Part shown: in pieces, positions 53,454-61,173 of the stretch
Layout: every line of letters begins with the position of its first letter
Position numbering within the stretch: the stretch's first letter is position 1
From: Prevotella sp.
Lineage (GTDB): Bacteria > Bacteroidota > Bacteroidia > Bacteroidales > Bacteroidaceae
NCBI GenBank assembly: GCA_015060535.1
Contig: SUYH01000004.1
Span: 124,001 to 188,000 of the forward strand
DNA length: 64,000 nucleotides
Reading direction: 5' to 3'
Notes under the pieces: generated by a model
Databases searched by the model: none
What the model was told of the DNA's origin: nothing
What the model saw: the letters and a program-made list of their open reading frames with translations, nothing else
Position numbers and translations under genes: made by a program

Positions 53454-54191
53454 TTACATGTTCATACCGCCGTCAACCTGAATGACCTGTCCGCTGACGT
53501 AGCTCGACATGTCTGAAGCCAGGAAGGTAGCCACATTGGCGATATCCTCGACCTGACCACCACGACGAAGAGGAATCTTCTGCTTCCACTCCTCACGGAT
53601 CTCGTCAGACAACTGGGCAGTCATAGCGGTCTCGATGAAACCAGGAGCGATAGCGTTGGCACGGATACCCTTTGGTCCCATCTCCTGAGCGATACTCTTA
53701 GCCAGTGCTATCAGACCTGCCTTCGAAGCAGCGTAGTTAGCCTGTCCGGCGTTACCGTGCACACCTACTACCGATGCCATGTTGATAATTGATCCACCAC
53801 GCTGGCGCATCATGACAGGTACACAAGCGTGAACGAAGTTGAAAGCTGACTTCAGATTGACAGCAATAACAGCGTCCCACTGCTGCTCAGTCATGCGCAG
53901 CATCAGACCGTCCTTGGTGATACCAGCATTGTTCACCAGAATATCGATTGATCCAAACTCTTCCTTAACGGCCTTTACAACCTCCTCAGTCTGAGCAAAG
54001 TCGGCAGCGTTTGATGCATAGCTCTTAGCCTTCACACCCAGAGCAGCAATCTCCTGCTCGGTCTCTTCGTTGACCTGGAGGTCGGTGAATGCGATGTTTG
54101 CGCCTTCCTGGGCGAACTTCAGTGCGATAGCCTTTCCGATACCGCGTGCAGCACCAGTAATCAGCGCTGTCTTACCTTCTAATAATCCCAT
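53454..54191 (-). CDS. fabG: 3-oxoacyl-[acyl-carrier-protein] reductase
   Basis: A 245-residue short-chain dehydrogenase that reduces 3-oxoacyl-ACP with NADPH in fatty-acid elongation. The cofactor motif is TGAARGIGKAIA (about 11-22), NNAG is at about 89-92, and the catalytic Ser-Tyr-Lys set is in INMASVVG and NYAASKAG. The C-terminus YVSGQVIQVDGGMNM is typical of FabG. MGLLEGKTALIT at 54191 is the start; the upstream ATG at 54269 lies inside the TetR gene. Confidence 0.94.
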   Translation of the reverse strand: MGLLEGKTALITGAARGIGKAIALKFAQEGANIAFTDLQVNEETEQEIAALGVKAKSYASNAADFAQTEEVVKAVKEEFGSIDILVNNAGITKDGLMLRMTEQQWDAVIAVNLKSAFNFVHACVPVMMRQRGGSIINMASVVGVHGNAGQANYAASKAGLIALAKSIAQEMGPKGIRANAIAPGFIETAMTAQLSDEIREEWKQKIPLRRGGQVEDIANVATFLASDMSSYVSGQVIQVDGGMNM

Positions 54192-54225
54192 AATTTTCTT
54201 GTTACGATTAATTAATATTTGATTT

Positions 54226-54816
54226 TTACATTCTTCGTTTTCCCAACGCACTATACACGATCTTGGCAACCTGAGGCTTAGTGGCCTCGGCTGTCATTCC
54301 GTGGGCAATGCGACCATAGATATAAGGTACCTCAAGGCCCTTAATACAATAATGGGTGATGTCGGCTACCAAGTCGACATTGTCGATATCGAACTCGCCA
54401 TCCTCCTTGCCCTCACGGAACACCTTGCGAAACAGTTCAATTTCGGCATCGTCGAAATTACGACGTACCTTCTCTACCATCCAGATGTTACGGAAGAATT
54501 CGGCACGCAGATTACCATTGCGCACCACCGTCTCACGAATCATGCTCAGGTGCAGATATATCAACTCGACGATCTTCTCCTGAGGGGGAATGCGCTTGGC
54601 AGCAACCTCATCGAGCTGGTCGGACAAGCGCTCCAGCTCACTCTCGATGACAGCAAAATAGATGTCCTCCTTCGACTTGAAATAGGTATACAGCGTACGG
54701 CGTCCTTTCTTCGATGCGGTCGCAATATCGTTCATCGTCGTATTCTCCAGCCCGTTCTTGGCGAACAGCTGGCGAGCTACATCCACTAACAATTGGCGTG
54801 TTTTTGATATTGACAT
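54226..54816 (-). CDS. TetR-family transcriptional regulator
   Basis: A 196-residue repressor with an N-terminal TetR helix-turn-helix (about 10-55: ARQLFAKNGLENTTMNDIAT, GRRTLYTYFKSKEDIY) and a helical ligand domain. It is the first gene of the fabG-RluA-TamB-TamA operon, 34 bp before fabG. A lipid or acyl-CoA signal is plausible from the context. An inverted repeat on its own promoter is a likely operator. Confidence 0.92.
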   Translation of the reverse strand: MSISKTRQLLVDVARQLFAKNGLENTTMNDIATASKKGRRTLYTYFKSKEDIYFAVIESELERLSDQLDEVAAKRIPPQEKIVELIYLHLSMIRETVVRNGNLRAEFFRNIWMVEKVRRNFDDAEIELFRKVFREGKEDGEFDIDNVDLVADITHYCIKGLEVPYIYGRIAHGMTAEATKPQVAKIVYSALGKRRM

Positions 54817-54842
54817 AACTTTTGTACTCCAAAAATTCTACA

Positions 54843-54868
54843 TTGCACATTGCTGATACAGTGTGCAA
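54843..54868. promoter_or_regulatory. Probable TetR operator
   Basis: TTGCACA (54843-54849) and TGTGCAA (54862-54868) form a perfect inverted repeat with a 12-bp spacer. It spans the -7 box and start region of the TetR promoter, so binding would block its own operon. Confidence 0.6.
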
Positions 54869-54897
54869 AATTAGAAAATACTTCCCATTCCGCCAAA
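54866..54897 (-). promoter_or_regulatory. Promoter of the TetR-fabG-TamB-TamA operon
   Basis: On the minus strand TTTG (54897-54894), 20 bp, TAATTTTG (54873-54866), exact consensus, about 45 bp before the TetR start codon. Confidence 0.8.
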
Positions 54898-54953
54898 TTT
54901 TTTACCTTGAAATGTTGGAAAATACCTATTTTTGGCGATTTTTTCCGAAAACA

Positions 54954-54985
54954 TTTGGCTGTTACAGAAAAAAGTCGTACCTTTG
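54954..54985 (+). promoter_or_regulatory. tRNA-Met promoter
   Basis: TTTG (54954-54957), 20 bp, TACCTTTG (54978-54985). The transcript starts about 18 bp before the tRNA. Confidence 0.85.
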
Positions 54986-55008
54986 CACCCGCAAAACAAA
55001 AACAACAT

Positions 55009-55081
55009 CGCGGAGTGGAGCAGTTGGTAGCTCGCCAGGCTCATAACCTGGAGGTCGCATGTTCGAGTCCTGCCTCCGCAA
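55009..55081 (+). tRNA. tRNA-Met (CAU), initiator type
   Basis: A full cloverleaf of 73 nt. The acceptor stem CGCGGAG/CTCCGCA has an unpaired C1-A72, the hallmark of initiator tRNA. The D stem is GAGC/GCTC with A11-U24, also initiator-like. The anticodon arm is CCAGG-CTCATAA-CCTGG with anticodon CAT; two of the three G-C pairs typical of initiators are kept and the 29-41 pair is A-T. The T loop is TTCGAGT; the T stem GCATG/CCTGC has one T-C mismatch. The CCA end is not encoded. Confidence 0.92.
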
Positions 55082-55083
55082 CT
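55064..55083 (+). repeat. 20-bp tRNA 3'-end direct repeat, copy 1
   Basis: CGAGTCCTGCCTCCGCAACT, the end of the tRNA-Met gene, recurs exactly at 55182-55201, 118 bp downstream. Such repeats often mark integration at a tRNA gene. Confidence 0.8.
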
Positions 55084-55085
55084 AT

Positions 55086-55109
55086 AGCAGCCTTTTAGGC
55101 TGCTTTTTT
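55086..55109 (+). terminator. tRNA-Met terminator
   Basis: AGCAGCC (55086-55092) pairs with GGCTGCT (55098-55104), followed by five more Ts. Confidence 0.88.
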
Positions 55110-55110
55110 G

Positions 55111-55201
55111 TTGCGCAGGACTCTCGCATGCTCCCGGTCGCAGTTCTTTGACCAAGATCAAAGCGTTGCAAGCAACGATTACGAGTCCTGCCTCCGCAAC
55201 T
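55111..55201 (+). other. Hairpin-rich element ending in the tRNA repeat
   Basis: CAGGACTC near 55116-55123 pairs with GAGTCCTG at 55183-55190, and TTGCG pairs with CGCAA outside a small bulge. Inside are the hairpins CTTTGA-CCAAGA-TCAAAG and CGTTGC-AA-GCAACG. The right end is the 20-bp copy of the tRNA 3' end. It is not a complete tRNA. It may be an attachment-site scar or a small folded RNA. Confidence 0.5.
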
Positions 55202-55203
55202 CT

Positions 55204-55232
55204 GAAGTCCGAATCGTTTCGGACTTCTTTTT
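55204..55232 (+). terminator. Terminator after the hairpin element
   Basis: A 10-bp stem (GAAGTCCGAA at 55204-55213, complement at 55218-55227) with a 4-nt loop is followed by eight Ts. It acts on the plus strand, just beyond the suhB stop. Confidence 0.85.
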
Positions 55233-55233
55233 T

Positions 55234-56043
55234 TTATTCCTTTACCCCATCGAGCAAATCCTGATGCACGACACCATTGGTCGCTACGATGCTGTCGCCC
55301 TGCATGAAATAGGCATCGCCTGCATAGTTAGTGACACGCCCACCAGCCTCCATGACAATCAGCGCACCAGCCATATAGTCCCACTGTCCGATATAACGCT
55401 CAACGTAAGCATCCAGCCGACCAGCCGCCACATAACACAGGGCTATAGCCGCCGAACCAATGCTGCGAATGCTGCCCACATGACCATAGTAGCGCTCGAC
55501 AAGTCGCTTGATGACGGGCTTGTAGGCTTCGCTGTTATACGGATATTGCAGACAAATCAGCGCATCGTTGATTTCACTCGACCCCACATGCAAAGCAACA
55601 TTTCTCATTTCTCCTTTCTCATTTCTCATTTCTACGTATGCACCGCCATCCTGCCAGGCATAGAAACACTCGTCTGCACAGATCTCATAGACTACACCCA
55701 CCAGAATCTCCTTGCCACGTATCAGGGCTATCGATACGGCATAAGGCGGGAAGTCATGAATGAAGTTCGTGGTACCATCCAACGGATCGACCACCCAGAG
55801 CATCTGCTCGTCGGTATGTGTGGCCAAGCCTTCCTCGGTGATGAATCCTGCTTCAGGCAACAACTCGCGCAGGGCTTTGACAATCATCTGCTCAGAACCC
55901 TTGTCGACATACGACACGTAGTCGTGGGCATGCTTGCGCTCCACCTTATCGACAGAGAAGCTCGCGCGTTCCTTTTTAATATAAGAACCCGCCTCGCGGG
56001 CAATATTGCACACAAGGCGGGTTATCGTTTCAAGATTTTGCAT
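55234..56043 (-). CDS. suhB: Inositol-monophosphatase-family phosphatase
   Basis: A 269-residue magnesium-dependent sugar-phosphate phosphatase. Metal ligands lie in ITEEG, DPLDGTTNFIHDFPPYAVSI and GQWDYMAGALIVMEAGG. An insert MRNEKGEMRN (about 136-145) is coded by a tandem CATTTCTC repeat. The substrate may be inositol phosphate or a related compound; SuhB also has roles in transcription in other bacteria. It follows ilvC after a repeat-filled 44-bp gap. Confidence 0.9.
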   Translation of the reverse strand: MQNLETITRLVCNIAREAGSYIKKERASFSVDKVERKHAHDYVSYVDKGSEQMIVKALRELLPEAGFITEEGLATHTDEQMLWVVDPLDGTTNFIHDFPPYAVSIALIRGKEILVGVVYEICADECFYAWQDGGAYVEMRNEKGEMRNVALHVGSSEINDALICLQYPYNSEAYKPVIKRLVERYYGHVGSIRSIGSAAIALCYVAAGRLDAYVERYIGQWDYMAGALIVMEAGGRVTNYAGDAYFMQGDSIVATNGVVHQDLLDGVKE

Positions 56044-56046
56044 TAA

Positions 56047-56085
56047 TCAATAATTATCAATTATCAATTGTCAATTATCAATTAA
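56047..56085. repeat. ATTATCAATTGTCAATTATC repeat between ilvC and suhB
   Basis: Overlapping ATTATCA and ATTGTCA units like those at 18388-18430 fill the gap and can fold back on themselves. Confidence 0.6.
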
Positions 56086-56087
56086 TA

Positions 56088-57137
56088 TCAGTCTTCCTGA
56101 TATTCGGGACGCAGCTTGCGTACGGTCTCACCAGCACGCCACATCTCCTGGTTACGCATAGCCTCAAGCTCCTTCTCCAGACCGGCACGATAGTCGGGCT
56201 TCGAGTTTGCATCGATGGTGATCTGAGCCTCGTTACCAGTCTTTACTGAGTAATACAGCCACTCCATCACGGGCTTGATGGCGTCGTGGAAACGGGGAGC
56301 CCAGTCCAAAGCACCACGCTGAGCAGTAGTAGAGCAGTTAGCGTACATCCAGTCCATACCCTTAGCACCGAACAACGGGCCAAGGCTCTGAGTCAGCTCC
56401 TCAACAGTCTCATTGAAAGCCTCCGAGGGAGAGTGACCATTCTCACGGAGCACCTCATACTGAGCCAACAGCAAGCCCTGGATAGCACCCATCAGCGAAC
56501 CGCGCTCACCAGTCAGGTCAGAGGTAGCCTCACGCTGGAAGGTGGTCTCGAACAAATAACCGGCACCGATACCGATACCGAAGGCCAGTGTCTTCTCCTT
56601 GGCCTTACCCGTAGCGTCCTGATAGACGGCATAAGAGCAGTTCAGACCACGACCCTCGCAGAACATGGTGCGGAGGCTGGTACCAGAACCCTTAGGAGCT
56701 ACCATGATGACGTCAACATCCTTGGGAGGAACAACACCTGTGCGATCGCTCCAGTTGATAGCGAAGCCATGAGAGTAGTACAGTGTCTTACCAGGCTTCA
56801 GATATTGCTTGATAGTGGGCCACTGCTGCATCTGACCAGCATCAGAGAGCAACATGCAGAGGATAGTACCCTTCTCAGCAGCCTCCTCGATAGAGAAGAG
56901 GGTCTTGCCAGGTACCCAACCGTCAGCTACAGCCTTGTCATAGGTCTTGCCCTGACGCTGACCAACGATCACGTTGAAACCATTGTCGCGCAGGTTGCAA
57001 GCCTGACCAGGACCCTGTACGCCATAACCGATAACGGCGATCACCTCATCCTTTAATACTTCACGTGCTTTCTCGAGTGAGAACTCTTTGCTGGTGACTA
57101 CAGTCTCGATAACGCCACCAAAATTCATTTCTGCCAT
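56088..57137 (-). CDS. ilvC: Ketol-acid reductoisomerase
   Basis: A 349-residue enzyme of isoleucine and valine synthesis that isomerises and reduces acetolactate with NAD(P)H. The cofactor site is VIGYGVQGPGQACNLRDNG (about 35-53). Catalytic metal ligands are in the SDLTGERGSLMGA segment and the C-terminal knotted domain (FNETVEELTQSLGPL). The length is typical for this class. The other ilv genes are not in the window, so it may be alone or run with suhB. Confidence 0.96.
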   Translation of the reverse strand: MAEMNFGGVIETVVTSKEFSLEKAREVLKDEVIAVIGYGVQGPGQACNLRDNGFNVIVGQRQGKTYDKAVADGWVPGKTLFSIEEAAEKGTILCMLLSDAGQMQQWPTIKQYLKPGKTLYYSHGFAINWSDRTGVVPPKDVDVIMVAPKGSGTSLRTMFCEGRGLNCSYAVYQDATGKAKEKTLAFGIGIGAGYLFETTFQREATSDLTGERGSLMGAIQGLLLAQYEVLRENGHSPSEAFNETVEELTQSLGPLFGAKGMDWMYANCSTTAQRGALDWAPRFHDAIKPVMEWLYYSVKTGNEAQITIDANSKPDYRAGLEKELEAMRNQEMWRAGETVRKLRPEYQED

Positions 57138-57285
57138 AATGCAATTAAAAATTTAAATGTTATTACTATCCCTGTGGACCCATGCCAGCCCTAACCCGAG
57201 AACCGGACGTTTGGTGCTCACCACCGTCTTTCAAGATTCACTCCATGCTTACTCGAAGCATCGACAAGGGATCTTATTTACAAAT
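57138..57285 (-). promoter_or_regulatory. ilvC promoter leader, possibly regulatory
   Basis: A 150-nt untranslated leader precedes ilvC. It can form ATGCTT-CGAGT-AAGCAT and GGTG-GTGAG-CACC hairpins. A seven-codon frame MLRVSME (57261-57238) with Leu and Val is present, but it is too short to prove attenuation. Confidence 0.35.
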
Positions 57286-57291
57286 CGTCTG

Positions 57292-57323
57292 CAAAGTTAA
57301 GCATTTGTTATCAAAACGCCAAA
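57292..57323 (-). promoter_or_regulatory. ilvC promoter
   Basis: On the minus strand TTTG (57323-57320), 20 bp, TAACTTTG (57299-57292). Confidence 0.7.
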
Positions 57324-57331
57324 ATTTTAGC

Positions 57332-58351
57332 CTATTTTATATCAGAAAAGTATTTTTTGCCTTTGGCATAGTAATTCCAGAGAATGGAAATAGGCATCTG
57401 CTGGGGTATCTCCTGAGCTACCCGACTCTGTTGTATCGCCTCGCGATCCTTCTTGAAATCGTTGCGCCAGCGCTTGAAGGCACGACGTGCCCGATAGATG
57501 GCCACGAAGTCTCCCCAGTGGTGCTGCAGGATGAGTGTCTGCCAAGCGGCCAGGTAATCCAGGAACCATCGCCAACGCATCACATATTGCAACTCATTGT
57601 CGGGCAAGCACTTATAAAGCATCGTCAGGTTATTGCGGAAATTGAGGAATGTCTTCATGGGGTTCGACTTCGGCAGCGTGCCTCCTCCCACATGATAGAC
57701 GTAGCTCTCAGGCAGACAGTAGATCTTACGTCCTCTGATCCGCAGGCGCCAACAGAGGTCTATCTCCTCATTATGGGCAAAGAAGCGTCCATCCAGCCCA
57801 CCAGCGTCCCAATAGTCCTTCGAACGGATCATCAGCGCTGCACCTGTGGCCCAGAGCACCTCGGTAGCATAGTCGTACTGTCCGTTATCCTCCTCTACGG
57901 TATCGAAGATGCGCCCCCGGCAGAAGGGATAGCCGAAGCGGTCGAGAAATCCCCCACACGCCCCTGCATACTCAAACATATCCTTGTTATATATAGAGAG
58001 AAGCTTTGGCTGGCAAGCCGCCACCTCCTGGTGCGCGTCCATAAACTCGATGAGTGGCGTGAGCCAGTGGTGTGTCACCTCGATATCGCTGTTCAGCAAG
58101 AGATAGTATTCGGCTTCGATCTGGTGCAGCGCCTTGTTATACCCCTCGGCAAAGCCCCAGTTCTTGTCCAGCACGATGAGCTTACACTCCGGAAACTCAC
58201 GTCGAAGCAAGCCCAGCGAGTCGTCCGTCGATGCGTTGTCAGCGACATAGACCGTAGCCTCGTCGCGCGAGTAGTTCAATACGGTAGGCAGATACTGCGC
58301 CAGCATCTTCGACCCGTTCCAGTTCAATATTACAATAGCTACCTTATCCAT
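57332..58351 (-). CDS. Family 2 glycosyltransferase (rhamnosyltransferase-like)
   Basis: A 339-residue GT-A enzyme. The nucleotide-sugar fold begins VAIVILNWNGSKML, with NAS at VADNASTDDS (about 35-44), the metal-binding DxD-like LLNSDIEV (about 84-91) and acceptor-site FFAHNEEIDLCWRLRIRG with the catalytic ED/E region. These features match the WbbL/rhamnosyltransferase group that builds surface polysaccharide. The basic C-terminus may touch the membrane. It overlaps the mtaB gene by 13 bp. Confidence 0.9.
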   Translation of the reverse strand: MDKVAIVILNWNGSKMLAQYLPTVLNYSRDEATVYVADNASTDDSLGLLRREFPECKLIVLDKNWGFAEGYNKALHQIEAEYYLLLNSDIEVTHHWLTPLIEFMDAHQEVAACQPKLLSIYNKDMFEYAGACGGFLDRFGYPFCRGRIFDTVEEDNGQYDYATEVLWATGAALMIRSKDYWDAGGLDGRFFAHNEEIDLCWRLRIRGRKIYCLPESYVYHVGGGTLPKSNPMKTFLNFRNNLTMLYKCLPDNELQYVMRWRWFLDYLAAWQTLILQHHWGDFVAIYRARRAFKRWRNDFKKDREAIQQSRVAQEIPQQMPISILWNYYAKGKKYFSDIK

Positions 58352-59667
58352 TTCAGTGCTGTTTTATCGCGATTGAAGTCGCCTAAGCGAACGCTAATGA
58401 GTTGATTGTCGTATTCTTCACGGGCGTCGGCAGGCGAAATCTCTACACGGATATAGTTACGTGTAAAACCATGCATGGCACGCCCACGGGTGGCCTTCTC
58501 GAACAGCACCTCTTCCACCTTATTAATATAACGCGCGTAAAAGGCCTGCGTTTTTTGGTCCGACAGCTCCAATAGTCGCTGACTGCGCTGACGTTTATCG
58601 GCATCGCTTACCACATAGGGAATGCTCAGTGCCGACGTTCCAGGACGCTCGGAGTATGGGAACACGTGCAGCTGGGTGACGTCAAGCGTCTCCAGCAACC
58701 GGTAAGTCTCTTCGAAACACTCAGGGGTCTCGCCTCGACAACCTACCATCACGTCGACACCAATGAAGGCATCGGGCATCAGCTCTTTTACGCGGCGTAT
58801 CTTGTCTGCAAACAGCCGACTGTCGTAGTGGCGGTGCATCAGCTTCAGCACCGTGTCGCTACCACTCTGCAGAGGGATATGGAAATGGGGCATGAAGGCC
58901 CTGCTCTGTGCGCAATACTCGATGAGCTCGTCGCTCAGCAGATCGGGTTCCAGACTGCTGATGCGGTAGCGCTTGATACCCTCTACAGCGTCCAGCGCCT
59001 TCACCAGATCGAGAAAGTTCTCGCCCGTCGTCTTGCCGAAGTCGCCAATGTTCACACCCGTCAGCACAATCTCCTTACCTCCCTCTTGGGCTGCCTGCTC
59101 TGCCTGCGCCACCAGCGACTGGATAGTCGGATTACGACTGAACCCACGGGCATAGGGAATCGTACAGTAGGTACAGAAATAGTCGCACCCGTCCTGCACC
59201 TTCAGGAAGTAGCGCGTACGATTACCCCTCGAACACGACGGAGCGAAGGTCTTAATATCCTTCGTCCTTTTGGTCAAGTACGACGCGGTATTACCGCGTC
59301 TCACAAAACCATCAGAAAGGAATTGCACCAGGTTCGCCTTCTCGTTAGAACCCAGCACCAGGTCTACACCTTCAATATGTGCTACCTTCTCCGGCTCCAG
59401 CTGGGCATAACAGCCCGTCACCACCACGAAGGCACCTGGATGTTCTCTCACCATGCGATGGATGGCCTGCCTACACTTATGGTCGGCCACCTCCGTCACC
59501 GAACAGGTGTTGATCAGACAGATGTCTGCCTGCTCGCCCTTTTCAGCCGTCTGCACACCCATATCGCTGAGCATTCGTCCGAAAGTTGACGTCTCCGAGA
59601 AGTTCAGCTTGCACCCTAAGGTGAAATAGGCCGCTTTTTTGCCCTGGAATATCGAGGTATCTATCAT
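58339..59667 (-). CDS. mtaB: tRNA N6-threonylcarbamoyladenosine methylthiotransferase MtaB
   Basis: A 442-residue radical-SAM enzyme that adds a methylthio group to t6A37 of tRNA. The N-terminal domain has Cys residues in LGCKLN, NTCSVTE and VTGCYAQ (three cluster ligands). The radical-SAM motif is CDYFCTYC (about 157-164). A TRAM domain ends the protein. MtaB is favoured over MiaB by the FTLGCKLNFSETS start. Confidence 0.92.
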   Translation of the reverse strand: MIDTSIFQGKKAAYFTLGCKLNFSETSTFGRMLSDMGVQTAEKGEQADICLINTCSVTEVADHKCRQAIHRMVREHPGAFVVVTGCYAQLEPEKVAHIEGVDLVLGSNEKANLVQFLSDGFVRRGNTASYLTKRTKDIKTFAPSCSRGNRTRYFLKVQDGCDYFCTYCTIPYARGFSRNPTIQSLVAQAEQAAQEGGKEIVLTGVNIGDFGKTTGENFLDLVKALDAVEGIKRYRISSLEPDLLSDELIEYCAQSRAFMPHFHIPLQSGSDTVLKLMHRHYDSRLFADKIRRVKELMPDAFIGVDVMVGCRGETPECFEETYRLLETLDVTQLHVFPYSERPGTSALSIPYVVSDADKRQRSQRLLELSDQKTQAFYARYINKVEEVLFEKATRGRAMHGFTRNYIRVEISPADAREEYDNQLISVRLGDFNRDKTALKWIR

Positions 59668-59698
59668 ATATATAAAAAAGGTGTATCTTTATCAACTG

Positions 59699-59706
59699 CA
59701 AAGGTA
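59699..59706 (-). promoter_or_regulatory. mtaB promoter (-7 box)
   Basis: Minus-strand TACCTTTG lies at 59706-59699, 32 bp before the ATG. A clear -33 box is not seen in the AT-rich gap. Confidence 0.55.
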
Positions 59707-59875
59707 CACAAAAAAACGCAATTTTGGCTCATTTTTGGCAAATATTCGAATGAGTGTAAAAAACTCACGAATTTTAACATTTCGTAAATTGTTGATTTAC
59801 AGTCGCTTGCAAAAAAGTTACAAAAACGACCTAAAAAAAAACACAAAAAAAAGTACAACGTAACAAAAAAATGTC

Positions 59876-59883
59876 TAACTTTG
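59876..59883 (+). promoter_or_regulatory. Promoter box of the tiny lipoprotein gene
   Basis: TAACTTTG at 59876-59883, 53 bp before the ATG. The upstream A-rich tract lacks TTTG. Confidence 0.55.
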
Positions 59884-59936
59884 CAGCGTTTTAATAAACA
59901 AATGATTGTTTTACAGATTTAAAAAGCTTAGAAAAA

Positions 59937-60110
59937 ATGAAAAAATTAGTATTTATGTTCGTAGCTGTTGCAGCTATTTCTTTCGCATCATGTGGTAACA
60001 AGACTGCTCAGGCTGAGGTTGCTGTTGATTCAGATTCAATCGCAGTTGTTGATAGCGCAGAGGTTGACACCGTTGCTGCTGACACTGTTGCTGCTGACAG
60101 CGTAAAGTAA
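59937..60110 (+). CDS. Tiny acidic lipoprotein
   Basis: A 57-residue lipoprotein: signal MKKLVFMFVAVAAISFASC with Cys19, then GNKTAQ, and an acidic tail of Asp/Val/Ala repeats (DSDSIAVVDSAEVDTVAADT). The first 25 residues closely match those of the 195-residue lipoprotein at 34942, so the two share an ancestor or have recombined their 5' ends. A strong terminator follows. No function is known. Confidence 0.75.
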   Translation: MKKLVFMFVAVAAISFASCGNKTAQAEVAVDSDSIAVVDSAEVDTVAADTVAADSVK

Positions 60111-60142
60111 TCAACGAACTCCATTAAAAATTGAGAGAAACA

Positions 60143-60176
60143 AACCGTCGGATGTGAATCCGGCGGTTCTTTTTTG
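60143..60176 (+). terminator. Terminator of the tiny lipoprotein gene
   Basis: AACCGTCGGAT-GTGA-ATCCGGCGGTT followed by six Ts. Confidence 0.88.
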
Positions 60177-60198
60177 TGTTTCTATCAATCCCTAGCCC

Positions 60199-60288
60199 TA
60201 CTAGAAATACTAGATCTACTAGAAATACTAGAAATACTAGATCTACTAGAAATACTAGAAATACTAGAAATACTAGATCTACTAGAAA
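60199..60288. repeat. Ten tandem 9-bp CTAG repeats
   Basis: Ten perfect units, either TACTAGAAA (A) or TACTAGATC (B), run A B A A B A A A B A between two terminators. CTAG is normally rare in bacterial DNA, so the density here is striking. Related units occur inside tex. Confidence 0.92.
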
Positions 60289-60291
60289 AAA

Positions 60292-60319
60292 AATCCCGAC
60301 TGCCTAAGCAATCGGGATT
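60292..60319 (-). terminator. Terminator of the rpsF-rpsR-rplI operon
   Basis: AATCCCGA (60292-60299) and TCGGGATT (60312-60319) pair, with an inner TGC/GCA pair; on the minus strand a run of Ts follows. Confidence 0.85.
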
Positions 60320-60356
60320 CCCTTCGTATAATAACTATGATTTGCTTTACAGCGGA

Positions 60357-60881
60357 TTATTCCTCTACTGCAGCAGCCTCTTCCTGAGCAGGAGCCTCCT
60401 CAACAACGGGAGCCTCAGCCTTCTTCTCCTCTACGGGAGCGTTCTCAGCAACAACCTTTACAGGAATCTCAGCAGTAACCTCCTTGTGGAAGTGTACCAG
60501 AGCTACGAAGTCGCCAACGGTCTTGGCATCCTTCATGGTGATGATCTTACGATCAATCTCATGACCCAGCTTCTTCAGCTCCTCAGCCACCTGGTTTACA
60601 CCTACTGAACCATAGAGCTGACCAGTAGCGCTAACCTTAGCAGCGATGCAGAGTGCTACGTCCTTGATAGCCTCAGCCTTCTTCTCAGCCTCAGCCTTCA
60701 GAGCGGCCAGCTTGTGGGCCTGCTGCTTCAGGTTCTCAGCGAGCACCTTCTTGGCAGAAGGAGAAGCGATAACACCCTTACCCTGAGGAATCAGATAGTT
60801 ACGGCCATAACCTGACTTTACGTTTACGATATCGTTCTTATATCCCAGTCCGATAACATCTTCTTTCAGTATAATTTCCAT
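60357..60881 (-). CDS. rplI: 50S ribosomal protein L9
   Basis: A 174-residue ribosomal protein. The N-terminal RNA-binding domain begins MEIILKEDVIGLGYKNDIVN-V and continues GYGRNYLIPQG, followed by the long connecting helix and the C-terminal domain. The last 25 residues are a Glu/Ala/Pro-rich extension not found in most L9 proteins. It is the last gene of the S6-S18-L9 operon. Confidence 0.97.
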   Translation of the reverse strand: MEIILKEDVIGLGYKNDIVNVKSGYGRNYLIPQGKGVIASPSAKKVLAENLKQQAHKLAALKAEAEKKAEAIKDVALCIAAKVSATGQLYGSVGVNQVAEELKKLGHEIDRKIITMKDAKTVGDFVALVHFHKEVTAEIPVKVVAENAPVEEKKAEAPVVEEAPAQEEAAAVEE

Positions 60882-60900
60882 TTCTTACGTCCTCCTTTTT

Positions 60901-61170
60901 TTATTTCATCATGTCAGTTACGTAAGGCAGCAGCGCAATCTGGCGGGCACGCTTTACAGCCTGAGCCACGCGACGCTGATACTTCAGAGAGGTACCTGTG
61001 ATACGACGGGGCAGAATCTTACCCTGCTCATTCAGGAACTTCTTCAGGAACTCGGGATCCTTATAGTCGATATACTTAATGCCACTCTTCTTGAAACGGC
61101 AATACTTCTTCTTCTTGGTGTCGATAGAAGGAGCGTTCAAATAACGGATTTCAGTGTCTTGCTGTGCCAT
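60901..61170 (-). CDS. rpsR: 30S ribosomal protein S18
   Basis: An 89-residue ribosomal protein with the family signature [20 protein letters not shown] near the N-terminus and the C-terminal [20 protein letters not shown]. It pairs with S6 on the 30S platform. It starts 3 bp after rpsF. Confidence 0.97.
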   Translation of the reverse strand: MAQQDTEIRYLNAPSIDTKKKKYCRFKKSGIKYIDYKDPEFLKKFLNEQGKILPRRITGTSLKYQRRVAQAVKRARQIALLPYVTDMMK

Positions 61171-61173
61171 AGT

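Noticed and set aside
57182..58405. 407-residue plus-strand ORF
   Set aside because: Antisense to the GT2 gene, with no domain of its own.
60199..60288. CRISPR array
   Set aside because: The units are contiguous 9-mers without spacers, and no cas gene is present.
60174..60608. 144-residue ORF with LEILDL repeats
   Set aside because: It is the translation of the 9-bp repeat plus antisense rplI, and it crosses a terminator.
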